Part shown: piece after piece, positions 5,030 to 5,504 of the stretch | How the letters are laid out: each line of letters opens with the position of its first letter | Numbering within the stretch: the stretch's first letter is position 1 | Assembly: GCA_937902695.1 (NCBI GenBank) | Contig: CALFNI010000277.1 | Span: forward strand, 1-5,504 | Length of the DNA stretch: 5,504 bases | Source: an uncultured Rhodanobacteraceae bacterium | GTDB taxonomy: Bacteria; Pseudomonadota; Gammaproteobacteria; Xanthomonadales; Rhodanobacteraceae | Reading direction: 5' to 3' | Notes under the pieces: generated by a model | Seen by the model: only the letters and a program-made list of their open reading frames with translations | What the model was told of the DNA's origin: nothing | Databases searched by the model: none | Program-made: the position numbers and the translations under genes

Positions 5030-5504
5030 GACCGCGATCGTGACCTCGACCCAGAACGTCCTGAAGCGCGTTGCGTTCGCCGCGCTCGCCGTCGTCGGCC
5101 TTGCCGGTGTCGCGCACGCGGCCGAAGAAGGCGGCATGGAGCCGATGAACATCCGCGTCGACGACGTCGCCTCGCTGCAGCGCGGCTCGCGGCTCTTCTT
5201 CAATTACTGCTCGGGCTGCCACAGCCTGCAATTCATGCGCTACTCGCGCATCGCCGAGGATCTGAAGCTCGACGACAAGGAAGTGCAGGCGAGCCTGATC
5301 TTCACGGGCGCGAAGATCGGCGACAAGGCGACGAACCAGATGCCGCCGGCGCTCGCGGCGAGCTGGTTCGGCAAGGCGCCGCCGGATCTGTCCCTCGAAG
5401 CGCGCGCGAAGGGCTCGGACTGGATCTACCACTATCTGAAGTCGTTCTACCTCGATCCCTCGCGTCCGGTCCGCTGGAACAACACCGTGTTCCCGTACGC
5501 CTCG
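5022..5504 (+). CDS. petC: ubiquinol-cytochrome c reductase cytochrome c1, N-terminal part (runs off right edge)
   Basis: Cytochrome c1 accepts the electron from the Rieske cluster and reduces soluble cytochrome c; it faces the periplasm. The visible 161 codons start with ATG at 5022, eight bases inside petB, with only a weak GGGTGA upstream, so translation is probably coupled. A Sec signal peptide spans about 13-33, with AHA|A cleavage after residue 33. The mature protein reads RVDDVASLQRGSRLFFNY and then the haem c attachment site CSGCH (C63, C66, H67). SLQFMRYSRIAEDL and later APPDLS and SDWIYHYL follow, all typical of bacterial cytochrome c1. The window stops in a stretch (NNTVFPYAS) that in this family usually leads directly to the axial-ligand methionine. 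That ligand and the C-terminal membrane anchor are therefore outside the window. I see no frameshift. Confidence 0.96.
   Translation, partial: MRETAIVTSTQNVLKRVAFAALAVVGLAGVAHAAEEGGMEPMNIRVDDVASLQRGSRLFFNYCSGCHSLQFMRYSRIAEDLKLDDKEVQASLIFTGAKIGDKATNQMPPALAASWFGKAPPDLSLEARAKGSDWIYHYLKSFYLDPSRPVRWNNTVFPYAS

Noticed and set aside
3629..5203. Long open frame on the minus strand opposite petB and petC (524 codons)
   Set aside because: It is an antisense shadow of strongly conserved genes in GC-rich DNA. The composition is Arg/Glu/Asp/His-rich with no recognisable domain, and it covers three unmistakable bc1 genes.
1..5504. Search by eye for mobile elements, CRISPR repeats, tRNA or rRNA genes, attachment sites and defence genes
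   Set aside because: None seen. All long stretches are accounted for by conserved housekeeping genes with uniform base composition.

Overview
The window is about 5.5 kb of GC-rich, densely coding bacterial DNA. It reads as a housekeeping segment from a beta- or gammaproteobacterium. Supporting signs are a three-gene cytochrome bc1 operon in the order Rieske, cytochrome b, cytochrome c1; a cytochrome b of the PVWY type with 14 residues between the helix-D haem ligands; a MiaB enzyme; and a periplasmic lytic transglycosylase with DUF4124-like modules. Such transglycosylases are familiar from Xanthomonadales and Burkholderiales. I cannot place the organism more precisely without a database search.

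Layout: (1) 1-469, minus strand, the N-terminal 156 codons of miaB, cut by the left edge just before its radical-SAM cysteines. (2) 470-609, a divergent intergenic region with weak promoter candidates for both flanking genes. (3) 610-1659, plus strand, a secreted SLT-family lytic transglycosylase carrying two DUF4124-like modules. (4) A 15-base convergent gap with a perfect hairpin that overlaps the next stop codon. (5) 1675-2859, minus strand, a membrane-anchored single-PDZ serine protease of the DegS/DegQ (S1C) family. (6) 2860-3128, a second divergent region holding a plausible promoter and a long petA leader with two GC-rich hairpins that can re-pair with each other. (7) 3129 to the right edge, plus strand, petA-petB-petC, translationally coupled by 1-base and 8-base overlaps. 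petC is cut at codon 161.

How the genes relate: petABC encodes the complete catalytic core of ubiquinol:cytochrome c oxidoreductase in the inner membrane. The neighbouring protease and transglycosylase both act in the envelope (protein quality control and murein turnover). miaB modifies tRNA in the cytoplasm. Only petABC is clearly an operon; the other three genes are each transcribed from their own region. I found no mobile element, CRISPR array, RNA gene or obvious new system. The most interesting unexplained structure is the four-armed petA leader at 3054-3103.
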